From positions 1-64,000 of the forward strand of contig JALHQC010000012.1 in NCBI GenBank assembly GCA_022842165.1: a DNA stretch of 64,000 nt, in the 5' to 3' direction. This DNA is from a bacterium (lineage in GTDB: Bacteria > Pseudomonadota > Alphaproteobacteria > Rhizobiales > Aestuariivirgaceae). The position numbers were made by a program, and so were the translations under genes. This document shows positions 1 through 7,409 of this stretch, one piece after another; within the stretch, counting starts at the first letter, position 1; every line of letters starts with the position of its first letter. The notes under the pieces are model-generated. The model searched no databases and was not told the DNA's origin. It was given only the letters and a program-made list of their open reading frames with translations.

Positions 1-1500
1 CGTCAGGCCACTTTTCAGGAACTGCGATGCGAGTTCGCTGAGATCCGAAAGCAGGCTGCTTTTCATGCTCTCAAAGGCGTCAGAAACCGTCACGGTGCCT
101 TGTACCAGGCCGCTGAGCGATGACGACAGCCCATCGATCGCATCGCCTGCCAGGCCTTCCATGGTCGCGCGGAATTCATCGACGGCCGGGGTGGATTGTG
201 CAAACTCCTCGCGCAGCTGCTCCACGCCGCGCATGTAGAGATCGTTGTCGATCACGTGCGCTTGCATCAGGTCATTGAGATTCCGGATGCCGAGCTGATA
301 TTGCTCGAGCGGCGTCCGGGTGCCATCATACAGGGCCTGCCCAGCATCCCTCAGGCGATCCAACGCCAGCGCCGCTTCGTCAATGCCTGTCCTGGTCTTC
401 TTCAGGGCTTCAGTGTCGATGATCGGCGCTTCACGAAGCGGCTTCTGGCGCGGGATCGGAATGATGCTGGAACCGGACGGGCTTCCGAGGCTCTGGCCAG
501 GCGGAAGCGGCGTCACAACGGGCTGACGATAGTTCGGATTTGGCACCGATGCACCGCCGCCAAGATCGAGCCGCGGAACATTGGCCATGTCAACGCCCTG
601 CTTCAATGCCACGCCCGCCGCAGATGACATGAGCCCGTACGCAAGGTTGACGGCTTCGATCTGCTTTTCCAGGCCGCCAACAATCGGGATGAGGTCCGTG
701 ATTTCGACGGCCATGTCTTTGATGAAGCCGATCACGCCTTCGCGCTGTTCGACGAATGTCACAAGGGCTTCCGTGAGATTGGCGGCCGCCGGCAGCATCT
801 CGCTCGCCAGCGTAGTGACGACACCCTCTCCGGCGGCCATGAGGTCCGTAAGGCTGTCATTGAAGCGCTCTGCAGCCTTGGCGGCGTCTTCCGAAACAAC
901 CAGGCCAAAGGCCTTTGCCTTCTCCGATGCCGCCTCGAATGCCATCCGCCCGCCGTTCAAGAGCGGGATCATGTCCGCGCCCGACTTGCCGAACAATGCA
1001 ATGGCTAGGGCCGTCTTGTTGGCGCCATCCTTGAGGACCGAAAATTCCTCTGCGATTTCGATGATGAGCTCACTCGTCGGCCGCAATTTTCCATCGACAT
1101 CGACAGCCGAGATGCCCAGCGCCTTCATCGCAGCGCCCGCGTCGTTCTTGCCTCCGCCCGCGATCTCGCCCAGGGATTTCGAGAACCGGGCTAGCGTGGT
1201 TTCGAGATCGCCAAGAGAGACATCCGAGAGCCGCGCGGCATATTCGAGCTTCGACAGTTCCTCAACCGGAATGCCGATCTTCTGTGCAGCCTTGCCGAGG
1301 TTGTCCATGTGATCGGCAGCGGAACGAAGTCCACCGACAATCGCGCCAAGGCTCAACGCCCCTGCGGCACCGACTGCAAAGGCCTTGAGCGAAGACGTGA
1401 GCCCGCCAAGCGTGGACTGTGCCCGCTTCGCGCCGGCCTGAAACTCCGCCGTGTCCAGTCCTAAACTGACGTGGAGGGCACCGATCTTCGCTTGGCTCAT
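1..1500 (-). CDS. Phage tail tape-measure protein (partial, N-terminal 500 residues)
   Basis: The reading frame is open from an ATG at 1500 to the left edge, so the C-terminus lies outside the window. The protein begins MSQAKIGALHVSLGLDTAEF, followed by an Ala/Gly-rich hydrophobic stretch near residues 40-60 and long amphipathic helices (for example the LGDLETTLARFSKSLGEIAG region), as expected for tape-measure proteins that set tail length and act at the tail lumen and host membrane. A Pro/Ser-rich linker lies at about residues 310-345. An AGAAGGA ribosome site precedes the ATG by about 8 bases. Unusually for a tailed phage, it follows the capsid gene directly, with no connector or major tail genes between. 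The family call is from composition and motif memory, not a search. Confidence 0.8.
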   Translation of the reverse strand, partial: MSQAKIGALHVSLGLDTAEFQAGAKRAQSTLGGLTSSLKAFAVGAAGALSLGAIVGGLRSAADHMDNLGKAAQKIGIPVEELSKLEYAARLSDVSLGDLETTLARFSKSLGEIAGGGKNDAGAAMKALGISAVDVDGKLRPTSELIIEIAEEFSVLKDGANKTALAIALFGKSGADMIPLLNGGRMAFEAASEKAKAFGLVVSEDAAKAAERFNDSLTDLMAAGEGVVTTLASEMLPAAANLTEALVTFVEQREGVIGFIKDMAVEITDLIPIVGGLEKQIEAVNLAYGLMSSAAGVALKQGVDMANVPRLDLGGGASVPNPNYRQPVVTPLPPGQSLGSPSGSSIIPIPRQKPLREAPIIDTEALKKTRTGIDEAALALDRLRDAGQALYDGTRTPLEQYQLGIRNLNDLMQAHVIDNDLYMRGVEQLREEFAQSTPAVDEFRATMEGLAGDAIDGLSSSLSGLVQGTVTVSDAFESMKSSLLSDLSELASQFLKSGLT

Positions 1501-1527
1501 ATCAGCATCCTTCTATGGGAGGGTTGA

Positions 1528-1559
1528 GGGAGACGGCCCCATGAGCAAAGCCGTCTCCC
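1528..1559 (-). terminator. Hairpin between capsid and tape-measure genes
   Basis: A perfect 10-bp stem (GGGAGACGGC with GCCGTCTCCC) encloses a 12-base loop in the 98-bp gap between the capsid stop and the tape-measure start. No U-tract follows on the minus strand, so it may be an attenuator or an mRNA-processing or stability element that lowers tape-measure expression relative to capsid, rather than a full intrinsic terminator. Confidence 0.5.
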
Positions 1560-1598
1560 GGGCGCGAACGAGTGAGACACCCCACTCGCGCCTTGTCA

Positions 1599-2987
1599 TC
1601 AGTTCGTAACGCCCGACATGACCGTGAAGGCCGCCTCAAATTCAGCCGCGACATCGGCACGGAGAACCGCGACGAAGGCGTACTGGTTCACGTCGGCATA
1701 ACGTTCCTTCAGGATTTCGATGCGGAGCTGGTGGCGAATGCCGATCAAAAGGCGCGACCATTCGCCGGCGAAAACCTTGGCCTCGTTCGTGCCAACGCCG
1801 CCATTGATCGCGATCTTCGTCGTGGTGAGCATCGGGATATTGGCGATCGCGGGCGGCACGATAAGCGGCTGGCCGTCGCCGCTCAAAGCGCCCGTGAGGT
1901 TTCCTTCGGTGCGCGGGTGCATGACGTAGGCCGAGAGGTTCGCATTGACGCCTTTCAGCGCCGAACGAAGCTGCACGAACGGCGAATAACCCGTCACCAT
2001 GCCGCCGGTGAAGCTGTTGGCAGTCAGGCTCGAGAAATTCGCCACGCCGCGGGGTTCGGGCGCCGTGCCGCTTCCGAGCAGCGCTGCGCGGTCGAGTTCG
2101 GCCGCCATCGCCGTGGCGATGATGTTGGGAAGCGCCGTCCCGATGTTGAGCGAATCCTCGAGCAATTCGCGCGAAACCCGGACGATCACGCCAAGAGATC
2201 GGGCCGTCAGCGTCACGCGGCCGAAAGTCGGATCGCTTTCGGCAATTGCCGCGTTTTCGTTGCGCCATGCCGGTGCAGGGTCCGTCAGAACCTTCGCCAC
2301 ATAGTTCACATCACTCATGAGCGGAACCGTCTGCGCGCCAGCCTGGATCACAGTCGAGGCTGCACGCATGCGATCGATCAAGCGGGCCGACAGAACGTCG
2401 GGAACCGTGAAGCCGCCGGCCGAATCGGTGCCTTCGGCAAGGGCGCGCTTTTCGACGTCATTGCGCGGGCCGACGATCATGGCGCGGAGATAGTCGCCGG
2501 TGGTGAGGCCACGATAGTCGCGCAGTTCGGACTTGCGGTTTTCCAGAAGCCATTGCGTGTAAGACTGGTCCCGGCGGAGCAGGACGGAAGCCTCTTCGGC
2601 ATCGGCAGTCTGATAACCGTCATCATCGCCGCGAGCCTGGCCGTCCTTCGGGATCGGGCGCATGGGGTTGCCACCGGCGGCGCGCGGGCCCTTGTCGCCA
2701 ATGTTCGAGCGAATGTCCTTCTCACGCTCGATGAGGTCGAAGATTTCGAGGATAGCGTCATGCGCGGTTTCGACTTCGCGGGCCTCGTCTTCGGGCGCGT
2801 CCTTTTTCAGGCCGTCGAGCATCGCGCGCGCCTGGCGCTTGATGTCGGATTCGAGATCGTTGAGGGCCTTCCACGACAGGCCGTGGACGGAAATCGCGTC
2901 AACGTCCTTGATGTCGTGCTTGCGAAGGGTCGTGACCGCGTGCTTGCGAAGGGCAAGGGCTTGGCGGTTCGTGAACTGGATGGTCAT
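1599..2987 (-). CDS. HK97-fold major capsid protein
   Basis: The 462-residue product has the phage_capsid (HK97) layout. A charged helical N-terminal region of about 150 residues resembles the scaffolding delta domain. It is followed by GGFTVP, then the WRNENAAIAESDPTFGRVTL and LGVIVRVSRELLEDS segments, and ALLGSGTAPEPRGV, all typical of the family. I chose the ATG at 2987 (MTIQFTNRQ) because AAAGG lies about 10 bases upstream and because it overlaps the stop of the preceding small ORF by 4 bp (ATGA). A start 15 codons upstream is possible but lacks support. No prohead protease, portal or terminase gene is adjacent. The delta-like region suggests a protease encoded elsewhere, or a degenerate element. 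Confidence 0.9.
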   Translation of the reverse strand: MTIQFTNRQALALRKHAVTTLRKHDIKDVDAISVHGLSWKALNDLESDIKRQARAMLDGLKKDAPEDEAREVETAHDAILEIFDLIEREKDIRSNIGDKGPRAAGGNPMRPIPKDGQARGDDDGYQTADAEEASVLLRRDQSYTQWLLENRKSELRDYRGLTTGDYLRAMIVGPRNDVEKRALAEGTDSAGGFTVPDVLSARLIDRMRAASTVIQAGAQTVPLMSDVNYVAKVLTDPAPAWRNENAAIAESDPTFGRVTLTARSLGVIVRVSRELLEDSLNIGTALPNIIATAMAAELDRAALLGSGTAPEPRGVANFSSLTANSFTGGMVTGYSPFVQLRSALKGVNANLSAYVMHPRTEGNLTGALSGDGQPLIVPPAIANIPMLTTTKIAINGGVGTNEAKVFAGEWSRLLIGIRHQLRIEILKERYADVNQYAFVAVLRADVAAEFEAAFTVMSGVTN

Positions 2988-3178
2988 CGGTCGGTACCTT
3001 TCGAGGCGGCGCATGCGAAGACGCGAGAGCACCGCAATTCGTGTTGAACGGATTGCTTGAGCTCCATCGCGCGCTGCCCATCAGGCTGGCCTCTGGAAAG
3101 GTAGGGAGAACCGCGAGACACCATCTCAAACGGATCACCGAACACCACAGGACTACCATGGGCACCAGGCGTTTTCAA
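2984..3178 (-). CDS. Possible 64-residue phage micro-ORF (TTG start)
   Basis: The ORF starts with TTG inside the stop of the 85-residue gene (TTGA overlap) and its TGA overlaps the capsid ATG (ATGA). Both junctions are 4-bp overlaps like the others in this operon, which is the only argument for translation. The sequence (MKTPGAHGSPVVFGDPFEMV...) contains three Cys and no motif I recognise. It could equally be a leader frame whose translation couples capsid synthesis. Confidence 0.35.
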   Translation of the reverse strand: MKTPGAHGSPVVFGDPFEMVSRGSPYLSRGQPDGQRAMELKQSVQHELRCSRVFACAASKGTDR

Positions 3179-3432
3179 GCGTGGCCCTCCACAGGCGCGA
3201 TGGTGAGAGGGTGCTCATAAGGGGCAAAGGCATCCGGGAACCGCGCGTGCATGTCGCCCAGGAACACCGCCAGCATATCGACGGTCTTGCCCGCACCGAT
3301 GGCCGCCACTGAAAGCACAAGCCCCATGCGCAGCAGTTCGGTCATGGCGTCATCGATCGGCCGGCCCTCGGCCTCAAGCTTCGAAAGCCCGCGGTCGAGT
3401 TCAGCCCTTAGAGTGGCGTAGGGTTTCGTCAT
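3175..3432 (-). CDS. Small phage protein of unknown function (85 aa)
   Basis: This is an acidic, helix-rich 85-residue protein (MTKPYATLRAELDRGLSKLE...) with a central hydrophobic stretch, MGLVLSVAAIGAGKTVDMLA. AAAGGA stands about 9 bases before the ATG at 3432. The start overlaps the stop of the upstream 49-residue ORF by 4 bp. I recognise no family. The GAGKT string resembles a P-loop by chance, but the protein is too short to be an ATPase. Its position before the capsid suggests a head-assembly or accessory role, which is inference only. Confidence 0.65.
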   Translation of the reverse strand: MTKPYATLRAELDRGLSKLEAEGRPIDDAMTELLRMGLVLSVAAIGAGKTVDMLAVFLGDMHARFPDAFAPYEHPLTIAPVEGHA

Positions 3433-3578
3433 GGCCCTGGTTCCTTTCGTGACAGGTCTTCCCCTTCGGGGAAGGGTGCGGGTTTTTGTTTCGTTTCAGG
3501 TCGCGTTGCACGTGGAGGGTGCGCACGGGTCCAGGAACGGCGCCGTCCGGAAAAATTACCCGGCCCTCCCATGGTCAT
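3429..3578 (-). CDS. Micro-ORF of 49 aa in the phage operon
   Basis: This short frame begins MTMGGPGNFSGRRRSW and is rich in Arg, Pro and Lys. Its ATG overlaps the stop of the 65-residue gene (ATGA, 3575-3578) and its own TGA overlaps the start of the 85-residue gene (ATGA, 3429-3432). The exact double coupling and lack of a competing frame argue that it is translated. Its composition suggests a small basic, possibly nucleic-acid-binding peptide, but no function can be assigned. Confidence 0.5.
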   Translation of the reverse strand: MTMGGPGNFSGRRRSWTRAHPPRATRPETKQKPAPFPEGEDLSRKEPGP

Positions 3579-3772
3579 AGGCTGGCCTCCAATTCATCTG
3601 CCAGGCGGCGCAAGAGGCGTGCGGCGTCCTGGGTTTCGAGGTCCGGCCCCATGGTTATCGAGAGGGCTGGCGAGGATCGCACCACGGTTGCAGGCATCGG
3701 CGTGAAGCGCCGGGCCATGGTGCCGTCGCGGGTGATGGTGATGGTCTGCCTGTTGATGAATGTTCCTGCCAT
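3575..3772 (-). CDS. Small phage protein of unknown function (65 aa)
   Basis: The ATG at 3772 has an excellent AGGAGG site about 6 bases upstream and lies 9 bp after the stop of the replication-type gene. The product (MAGTFINRQTITITRDGTMA...) looks like beta strands followed by a C-terminal helix (DAARLLRRLADELEAS). I recognise no family. It is the first of the run of coupled small genes leading to the capsid gene. Confidence 0.65.
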   Translation of the reverse strand: MAGTFINRQTITITRDGTMARRFTPMPATVVRSSPALSITMGPDLETQDAARLLRRLADELEASL

Positions 3773-3781
3773 TGGTGCCTC

Positions 3782-4705
3782 CTAAGCCTGCTTGCCCACG
3801 GCTTCCTCGATCGCAATGCGCGCGGCCTCGAGGCCCTTTGTCGCCAGTGCCTTGGCGATCTTGCTTTGATGATCGAAGGAAAGGCCCCGGATGAGGTCCA
3901 TGATCGGCTTGGATTGTCCAAATTCCTTCTCAATCGCGGGGAAGCAGCAGGCCGGATGCCGCGGTGGCGACCGCACGGGCCTTTCCAGAGCCTCTTCCTG
4001 GCCTGCCACGGGCACCGACGAAATGGGGAGCATGAGGGCGGCGACGGGCGGCGTTGCAGCCGCCGCGCGCTGCGACGACCGAACGTCGTGTTCTGAAGAG
4101 GCTGTTCTAATAGAGGCTGTTCTAAGAGGCTGTTCTGGTAGCCGTGCGGCTACTATGGGAGTAGCGAAACGGCTACCTTGGGGAGCGGTTTGGCTACTAT
4201 GGGGTAGCGAAACGGCTACTATGGAATTGTCGGATGCCGCTTCCAAGGTAGTCATACGGCTACCATTACGTTGCGTCCCCATAGTAGCCGCTTGGCTACC
4301 ATTGGCGGTCTTCTTAGCCCTGCGAGAGGCCACCGCGACCTTGCCGCGATCCTTCGCCTCATCGCTCAATCGGATGAGCCGTTCCCAGTTGAAGATGTAA
4401 TGGCTCTGGTGGCGCGGGCCGCCCGGATTGGTCCAGTGGATGAGGCGATGCCGGTCCCTGAGTTCGGCCTTGGCCTTCTTGACGGATACCTCATGCACGC
4501 CCAGCGTTTCAGCGATCCGTAATTCGCTGGGGAAGCATTCGCGGGTGTCATTGTCCATCATGCAGAGAAGGGCAGTGAGTACGCGACGGGCCAAGGGCGA
4601 GAGGTCGGGCGCGGAGTTCGCCGCTTCAATCGCGCGCCATCGCCATCCGGCAATTTCTGCAGGCGTCGGCATCGTGTCTTCGAACGGGGCTTCGTGATCT
4701 TTCAC
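3782..4705 (-). CDS. Winged-helix (HTH) phage replication-type protein
   Basis: Residues 35-105 (LARRVLTALLCMMDNDTREC... to ...HYIFNW) form a winged-helix domain of the kind found at the N-terminus of phage and plasmid replication initiators (HTH_36/DnaD-like; general family knowledge). The middle, roughly residues 130-260, is low-complexity Ala/Ser/Arg sequence encoded by DNA that carries an iteron-like array. The C-terminal 40 residues are a predicted helical domain (KPIMDLIRGLSFDHQSKIAK...). I chose the GTG at 4705 because it overlaps the HNH gene stop by 4 bp (GTGA). An internal ATG at 4672 is an alternative. A role in origin binding or helicase loading is inferred. It could instead be a regulator. 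Confidence 0.7.
   Translation of the reverse strand: MKDHEAPFEDTMPTPAEIAGWRWRAIEAANSAPDLSPLARRVLTALLCMMDNDTRECFPSELRIAETLGVHEVSVKKAKAELRDRHRLIHWTNPGGPRHQSHYIFNWERLIRLSDEAKDRGKVAVASRRAKKTANGSQAATMGTQRNGSRMTTLEAASDNSIVAVSLPHSSQTAPQGSRFATPIVAARLPEQPLRTASIRTASSEHDVRSSQRAAAATPPVAALMLPISSVPVAGQEEALERPVRSPPRHPACCFPAIEKEFGQSKPIMDLIRGLSFDHQSKIAKALATKGLEAARIAIEEAVGKQA
4097..4136. repeat. Three direct copies of AGAGGCTGTTCT
   Basis: Exact 12-bp copies lie at 4097-4108, 4112-4123 and 4125-4136, beside the palindrome array inside the replication-type gene. The spacings of 15 and 13 bp mean that they are not all in the same codon phase. They could be a second class of protein-binding site or part of an origin. 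Confidence 0.7.
4138..4299. repeat. Iteron-like array of a 16-bp hyphenated palindrome (candidate phage origin)
   Basis: The unit GTAGCN-N4-GGCTAC occurs at 4138-4153, 4161-4176, 4182-4197 (left arm degenerate), 4204-4219, 4248-4263 and 4284-4299. The GGCTAC arms are 23, 21, 22, 44 and 36 bp apart, so the first five fit a period of about 22 bp with one slot empty. The period is not a multiple of three, so the repeats fall in different codon phases and cannot be explained as a protein repeat. The arrangement recalls phage lambda, where iterons bound by O lie inside the O gene (established). Origin function here is inferred. Confidence 0.75.
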
Positions 4706-5157
4706 GGTGCCACCTGTTGCGCGTGATCCTGCAGGCCGGCCTTAGATCGGGTCGCAGTCTTAGCCCTATACCGGCGCGCCGCTTCCGCATTGCAAGCCCG
4801 GCAGGACCGCCGCCGGCCGCGCCGATAGGTGTTGCCGTCATCGAAGGGGTGTTCATGCTGGCAGCGGGCCTTCCTGGCATTGCAGGCCGGTGGAGATATG
4901 CCGCGCATGACGTTCTCGAAATGCGAGGTTGCTTCCAGATGCCAAGGGCAAGCGCAAGCCCGGTTGCGGCACGTGTGATGGATGACCCCACCTTCAGCGA
5001 TAGGCCCCACGAAGAGCAGATAGGCCACCCGGTGTGCGCCGTGACGCCTACCGTCCATGTAGACGCTGCCATAGCCGTCGGCGTCCCTGGCACCCTTCCA
5101 GGCCCAGCAACCGGTAGCGGTGATCTCCACCATGGCCTTGAAAGCAGCGGGCGTCAT
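4702..5157 (-). CDS. HNH endonuclease (phage/homing type)
   Basis: The 151-residue protein has the small HNH nuclease pattern: GCWAWKGARDADGYG near the N-terminus, then HHTCRNRACACPWHLE, which carries the paired His, Cys and Asn-like positions, and a C-terminal segment with Cys pairs (ARCQHEHPF and SCRACNAEAARRYR) that can bind zinc. I chose the ATG at 5157 (MTPAAFKAM) because GGAG sits 8 bases upstream. A TTG 13 codons earlier is possible. Its stop overlaps the GTG of the replication-type gene. Such proteins in phages act as packaging-associated nickases or as homing nucleases. The separate location from any terminase leaves both open. Confidence 0.85.
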   Translation of the reverse strand: MTPAAFKAMVEITATGCWAWKGARDADGYGSVYMDGRRHGAHRVAYLLFVGPIAEGGVIHHTCRNRACACPWHLEATSHFENVMRGISPPACNARKARCQHEHPFDDGNTYRRGRRRSCRACNAEAARRYRAKTATRSKAGLQDHAQQVAP

Positions 5158-5319
5158 GCCGTGCGCTCCAACGCTGCGAAGGCGATGACAAGGCAATCAG
5201 CCGAGAGCGAATAGCGGATGAAAGGGCAGGGCGCTGGGAATTCCAACTTCCGGCGATTATGGGCCGGTTTCGTGGCTTCAAATTCTGGAATGGGCTTTGA
5301 AGTATCTACGGTATGGCAG
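5158..5319. other. Phage-side flank of the attachment site, no gene seen
   Basis: These 162 bp lie between the HNH start and the tRNA-Asp fragment. I see no open frame with a ribosome site on either strand. The leftward promoter of the HNH operon should lie here, but no clear -35/-10 pair stands out. Confidence 0.5.
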
Positions 5320-5367
5320 GGCCTGTCACGCCGAAGGTCGCGGGTTCGAGCCCCGTCTCTCGCGCCA
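5320..5367 (+). other. Attachment site: 3' half of a tRNA-Asp gene (attR-like)
   Basis: From the anticodon loop CTGTCAC (5323-5329, anticodon GUC) onwards, the sequence gives the anticodon 3' stem, variable loop, T-arm (stem GCGGG/CCCGT around TTCGAGC), acceptor strand CTCTCGC, discriminator G and encoded CCA ending at 5367. Upstream of 5320 the anticodon stem pairing breaks (positions 27-28 mismatch), and no D-arm or 5' acceptor GCGAGAG is present. This is what remains where a prophage inserts in a tRNA gene, the intact copy being rebuilt at the other end. The phage genes lie to the left, so host DNA starts to the right. Confidence 0.85.
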
Positions 5368-5645
5368 ATCTCGTCAGCAGGTTGGCCCTTCCCGCAGCCC
5401 GGTTTCCCGAGCCATGCCCAAGACGTTCAGTTTCTTAATGCGGTAGCCTTATGGTCGGGCCTTGCCCCATATTGCGGCAGGCTTCGAACAGTTCAATCTT
5501 GCAACCGTCCGTTGATCCGAGCGTGCCTGGCAACTGATGATTGGCAGACAAGTTGACGTATAGACAACTGGATTGAAATGCGGTAATTTGATAATGCTCA
5601 AAATTGTTGGACGGCGGTTAGTGTTGTGAAGAGGTCTGATAAATC
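5368..5645. other. Intergenic, host side of the attachment site
   Basis: This stretch of 278 bp has lower GC than its surroundings (5440-5640 in particular). I see no gene or structured RNA. The promoter for the small gene at 5646 probably lies here. Confidence 0.4.
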
Positions 5646-5855
5646 ATGTCGACAGAGCGTACAATTGCGAGTGCGATAGGAATCAGGCGGGAAGTGACCC
5701 GAAACGCGGTGACGGGAGACGCGTGGCGGGTTTCGAGGTCCGCTGGTGGCCAGGTTTATCTTGGCAAGGCGCGAAATCTTATCGAAGCGCGTGAACTGGC
5801 AGAAGCCGATATTCGCAAGGGCCTGCGGAAGTCAGGCGACGTCAAGCCGCGCTAG
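5646..5855 (+). CDS. Small hypothetical protein (69 aa)
   Basis: The ORF starts at ATG 5646 with AAGAGG about 10 bases upstream. The product (MSTERTIASAIGIRREVTRN...) has a short beta-rich centre (AWRVSRSAGGQVYLGKA) and a helical C-terminal half (LIEARELAEADIRKGL). I recognise no family. It lies just outside the attachment site, so it may be host DNA or a relic of an earlier insertion. Confidence 0.45.
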   Translation: MSTERTIASAIGIRREVTRNAVTGDAWRVSRSAGGQVYLGKARNLIEARELAEADIRKGLRKSGDVKPR

Positions 5856-5956
5856 CGCACAGGGCGCGCAAGCTGAATTGCTTGCGGCGCCAAACATGCG
5901 GCAAGCTGAAATCCAGCGGGCATTCGGCGTGCAATCCAGCGCCGGATGGTCTTGCC

Positions 5957-5990
5957 AGAAAACAAAAGGGCCGCCGCATGAACGGCCCTT
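5957..5990 (-). terminator. Intrinsic terminator of the HdeA-like gene
   Basis: On the minus strand an 8-bp stem (AAGGGCCG/CGGCCCTT, 5966-5990) with a 9-base loop is followed by TTGTTTTCT. It lies 28 bp past the stop at 6019, the right place for a rho-independent terminator. Confidence 0.75.
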
Positions 5991-6018
5991 CCGCGATCCG
6001 CGTCCGGAATGGCGCCAG

Positions 6019-6309
6019 CTATTCCCCCAGAACTTCCAGCGAGGCCGACAGCAGGCCCACATCGGGGTTGGCAGCGCAATAGTTGCCGATCTGGCTTCCG
6101 ATCGATCCCATGGCGTCGAGATCCATCAGGGTCGAACCCGCCTGGCCGCCAGCATAGCCGAGAAGCCACGTAAATATGAAGGACGCGTCGCTTTCACTCA
6201 TGTTCGCAAGCTCGGAGCACTTCACCGTGCCAAGGTCGATGGTTTCGGCAGACGCGGGCGCGATGCCGATCAGTGCCGCGATTGCCGTTGCGGCCAGTGT
6301 CCGTTTCAT
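6019..6309 (-). CDS. HdeA/HdeB-like periplasmic protein
   Basis: The 96-residue product has a signal peptide (MKRTLAATAIAALIGIAPASA, cleavage near residue 21). Its mature domain contains two cysteines (C31 in VKCSELANM and C78 in IGNYCAANP) at the spacing of the HdeA/HdeB acid-stress chaperone family, which are joined by a disulfide. The pattern SESDASFIFTWLLGYAGGQAG is characteristic. I chose the ATG at 6309 for the signal peptide and the CGAGGA site. The frame is open further upstream, but that extension lacks support. Function in acid stress is by family only, since many rhizobial homologues are uncharacterised. Confidence 0.8.
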   Translation of the reverse strand: MKRTLAATAIAALIGIAPASAETIDLGTVKCSELANMSESDASFIFTWLLGYAGGQAGSTLMDLDAMGSIGSQIGNYCAANPDVGLLSASLEVLGE

Positions 6310-6526
6310 GGGGGTCCTCGTGGTTTGGGCTATATTGTCGCGCCTGCGAATTTCAGGGCGGAGTGAGATGGGCATGCTTTGACGATTCTGTCCACGCCCT
6401 ATCAGCGAGAGGACATTTGCACACCTGCATTGACAAGTGTGGCGAAAGGCTTGCGGTACATGTTGCGGTGCGCTACCAAGCGGCGGATTCACGTCTGCCG
6501 TGCTGGCGGACCTGGGGCGAAAGCAT
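6310..6526. promoter_or_regulatory. Divergent region upstream of hdeA-like gene and the nuo operon
   Basis: These 217 bp separate the leftward HdeA-like gene from rightward nuoA and must contain both promoters. TTGACA occurs at about 6431-6436, but I find no well-spaced -10 hexamer, so no individual promoter is called. Confidence 0.4.
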
Positions 6527-6892
6527 ATGCCTGAACTTCTGAGAGAATACCTGCCGATCGTCATTTTCATGGCCGTGGCATTGGGACTGTCACTGGCGCT
6601 GATCATCGCGCCGATTCTGATCGCCATCCGTAATCCCGACCCCGAGAAGCTCTCGGCCTATGAGTGCGGCTTCAACGCCTTCGACGACGCCCGCATGAAG
6701 TTCGACGTGAGATTCTATCTCGTGTCGATTCTCTTCATCATCTTCGATCTCGAAGTGGCCTTCCTGTTCCCCTGGGCGGTGACGCTGGGGGACAACGGCG
6801 TTTTCGGCTTCTGGTCGATGATGATTTTCCTCGGCGTGCTGACCATCGGGTTCATATATGAGTGGCGCAAAGGAGCTCTCGAATGGGACTGA
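6527..6892 (+). CDS. nuoA: NADH-quinone oxidoreductase subunit A
   Basis: This is a 121-residue membrane subunit of complex I, with three hydrophobic segments (about residues 8-30, 63-85 and 92-113). The conserved loop [20 protein letters not shown] contains the family Cys at the entrance of the quinone cavity, and [20 protein letters not shown] is the signature second helix. I chose the ATG at 6527 ([10 protein letters not shown]), which matches the usual family length. A longer frame from 6437 lacks support. First gene of the nuo operon. Its end overlaps nuoB by 10 bp. Confidence 0.96.
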   Translation: MPELLREYLPIVIFMAVALGLSLALIIAPILIAIRNPDPEKLSAYECGFNAFDDARMKFDVRFYLVSILFIIFDLEVAFLFPWAVTLGDNGVFGFWSMMIFLGVLTIGFIYEWRKGALEWD

Positions 6893-7407
6893 TTGAAAAG
6901 GCTTCTCCCGAGCAGCGCGAACACTTCACCAACATCAGCGCTGAACTGGCCGACAAGGGATTTCTCGTTACCGCATCCGACGACTTGATCAACTGGGCCC
7001 GTACCGGCTCGCTCATGTGGATGACCTTCGGGCTCGCCTGCTGTGCGGTCGAGATGATGCAGGCCTCGATGCCGCGCTGGGACTTGGAACGCTTCGGCTT
7101 CGCGCCCCGCGCCTCGCCTCGCCAGTCTGACGTGATGATCGTTGCCGGAACGCTGACCAACAAGATGGCTCCCGCACTCCGCAAGGTCTACGACCAGATG
7201 CCGGAGCCGCGCTATGTCATCTCCATGGGAAGCTGTGCAAACGGCGGCGGCTATTATCATTATTCCTACTCGGTGGTGCGCGGCTGCGACCGCATCGTGC
7301 CCGTCGATATCTATGTCCCGGGCTGCCCGCCCACGGCCGAGGCGCTGATCTACGGCATTCTGCAGTTGCAGAAGAAGATCCGCCGCACCGGAACGATCGA
7401 GCGCTGA
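6883..7407 (+). CDS. nuoB: NADH-quinone oxidoreductase subunit B
   Basis: The 174-residue peripheral-arm subunit carries iron-sulfur cluster N2, the last electron carrier before quinone. All four ligands are visible: the tandem C53-C54 in [11 protein letters not shown]118 in GSCANGG and C148 in PGCPPTAE. I chose the ATG at 6883 ([11 protein letters not shown]), within the end of nuoA, because it has AGGAG upstream and matches family length. Confidence 0.97.
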   Translation: MGLIEKASPEQREHFTNISAELADKGFLVTASDDLINWARTGSLMWMTFGLACCAVEMMQASMPRWDLERFGFAPRASPRQSDVMIVAGTLTNKMAPALRKVYDQMPEPRYVISMGSCANGGGYYHYSYSVVRGCDRIVPVDIYVPGCPPTAEALIYGILQLQKKIRRTGTIER

Positions 7408-7409
7408 GA

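Noticed and set aside
1572-3047. Long plus-strand open frame (491 codons)
   Set aside because: It is the antisense shadow of the HK97-type capsid gene. It has no family features and Arg/His-rich shadow composition.
4097-4299. CRISPR array or protein-level repeat
   Set aside because: The units are short palindromes with 5-7 bp gaps between most of them, too short for spacers, and they fall in different codon phases, so neither explanation fits.
5255-5367. Complete tRNA-Asp gene
   Set aside because: The 5' acceptor strand, D-arm and lower anticodon stem cannot be found upstream, so only a 3' fragment remains.
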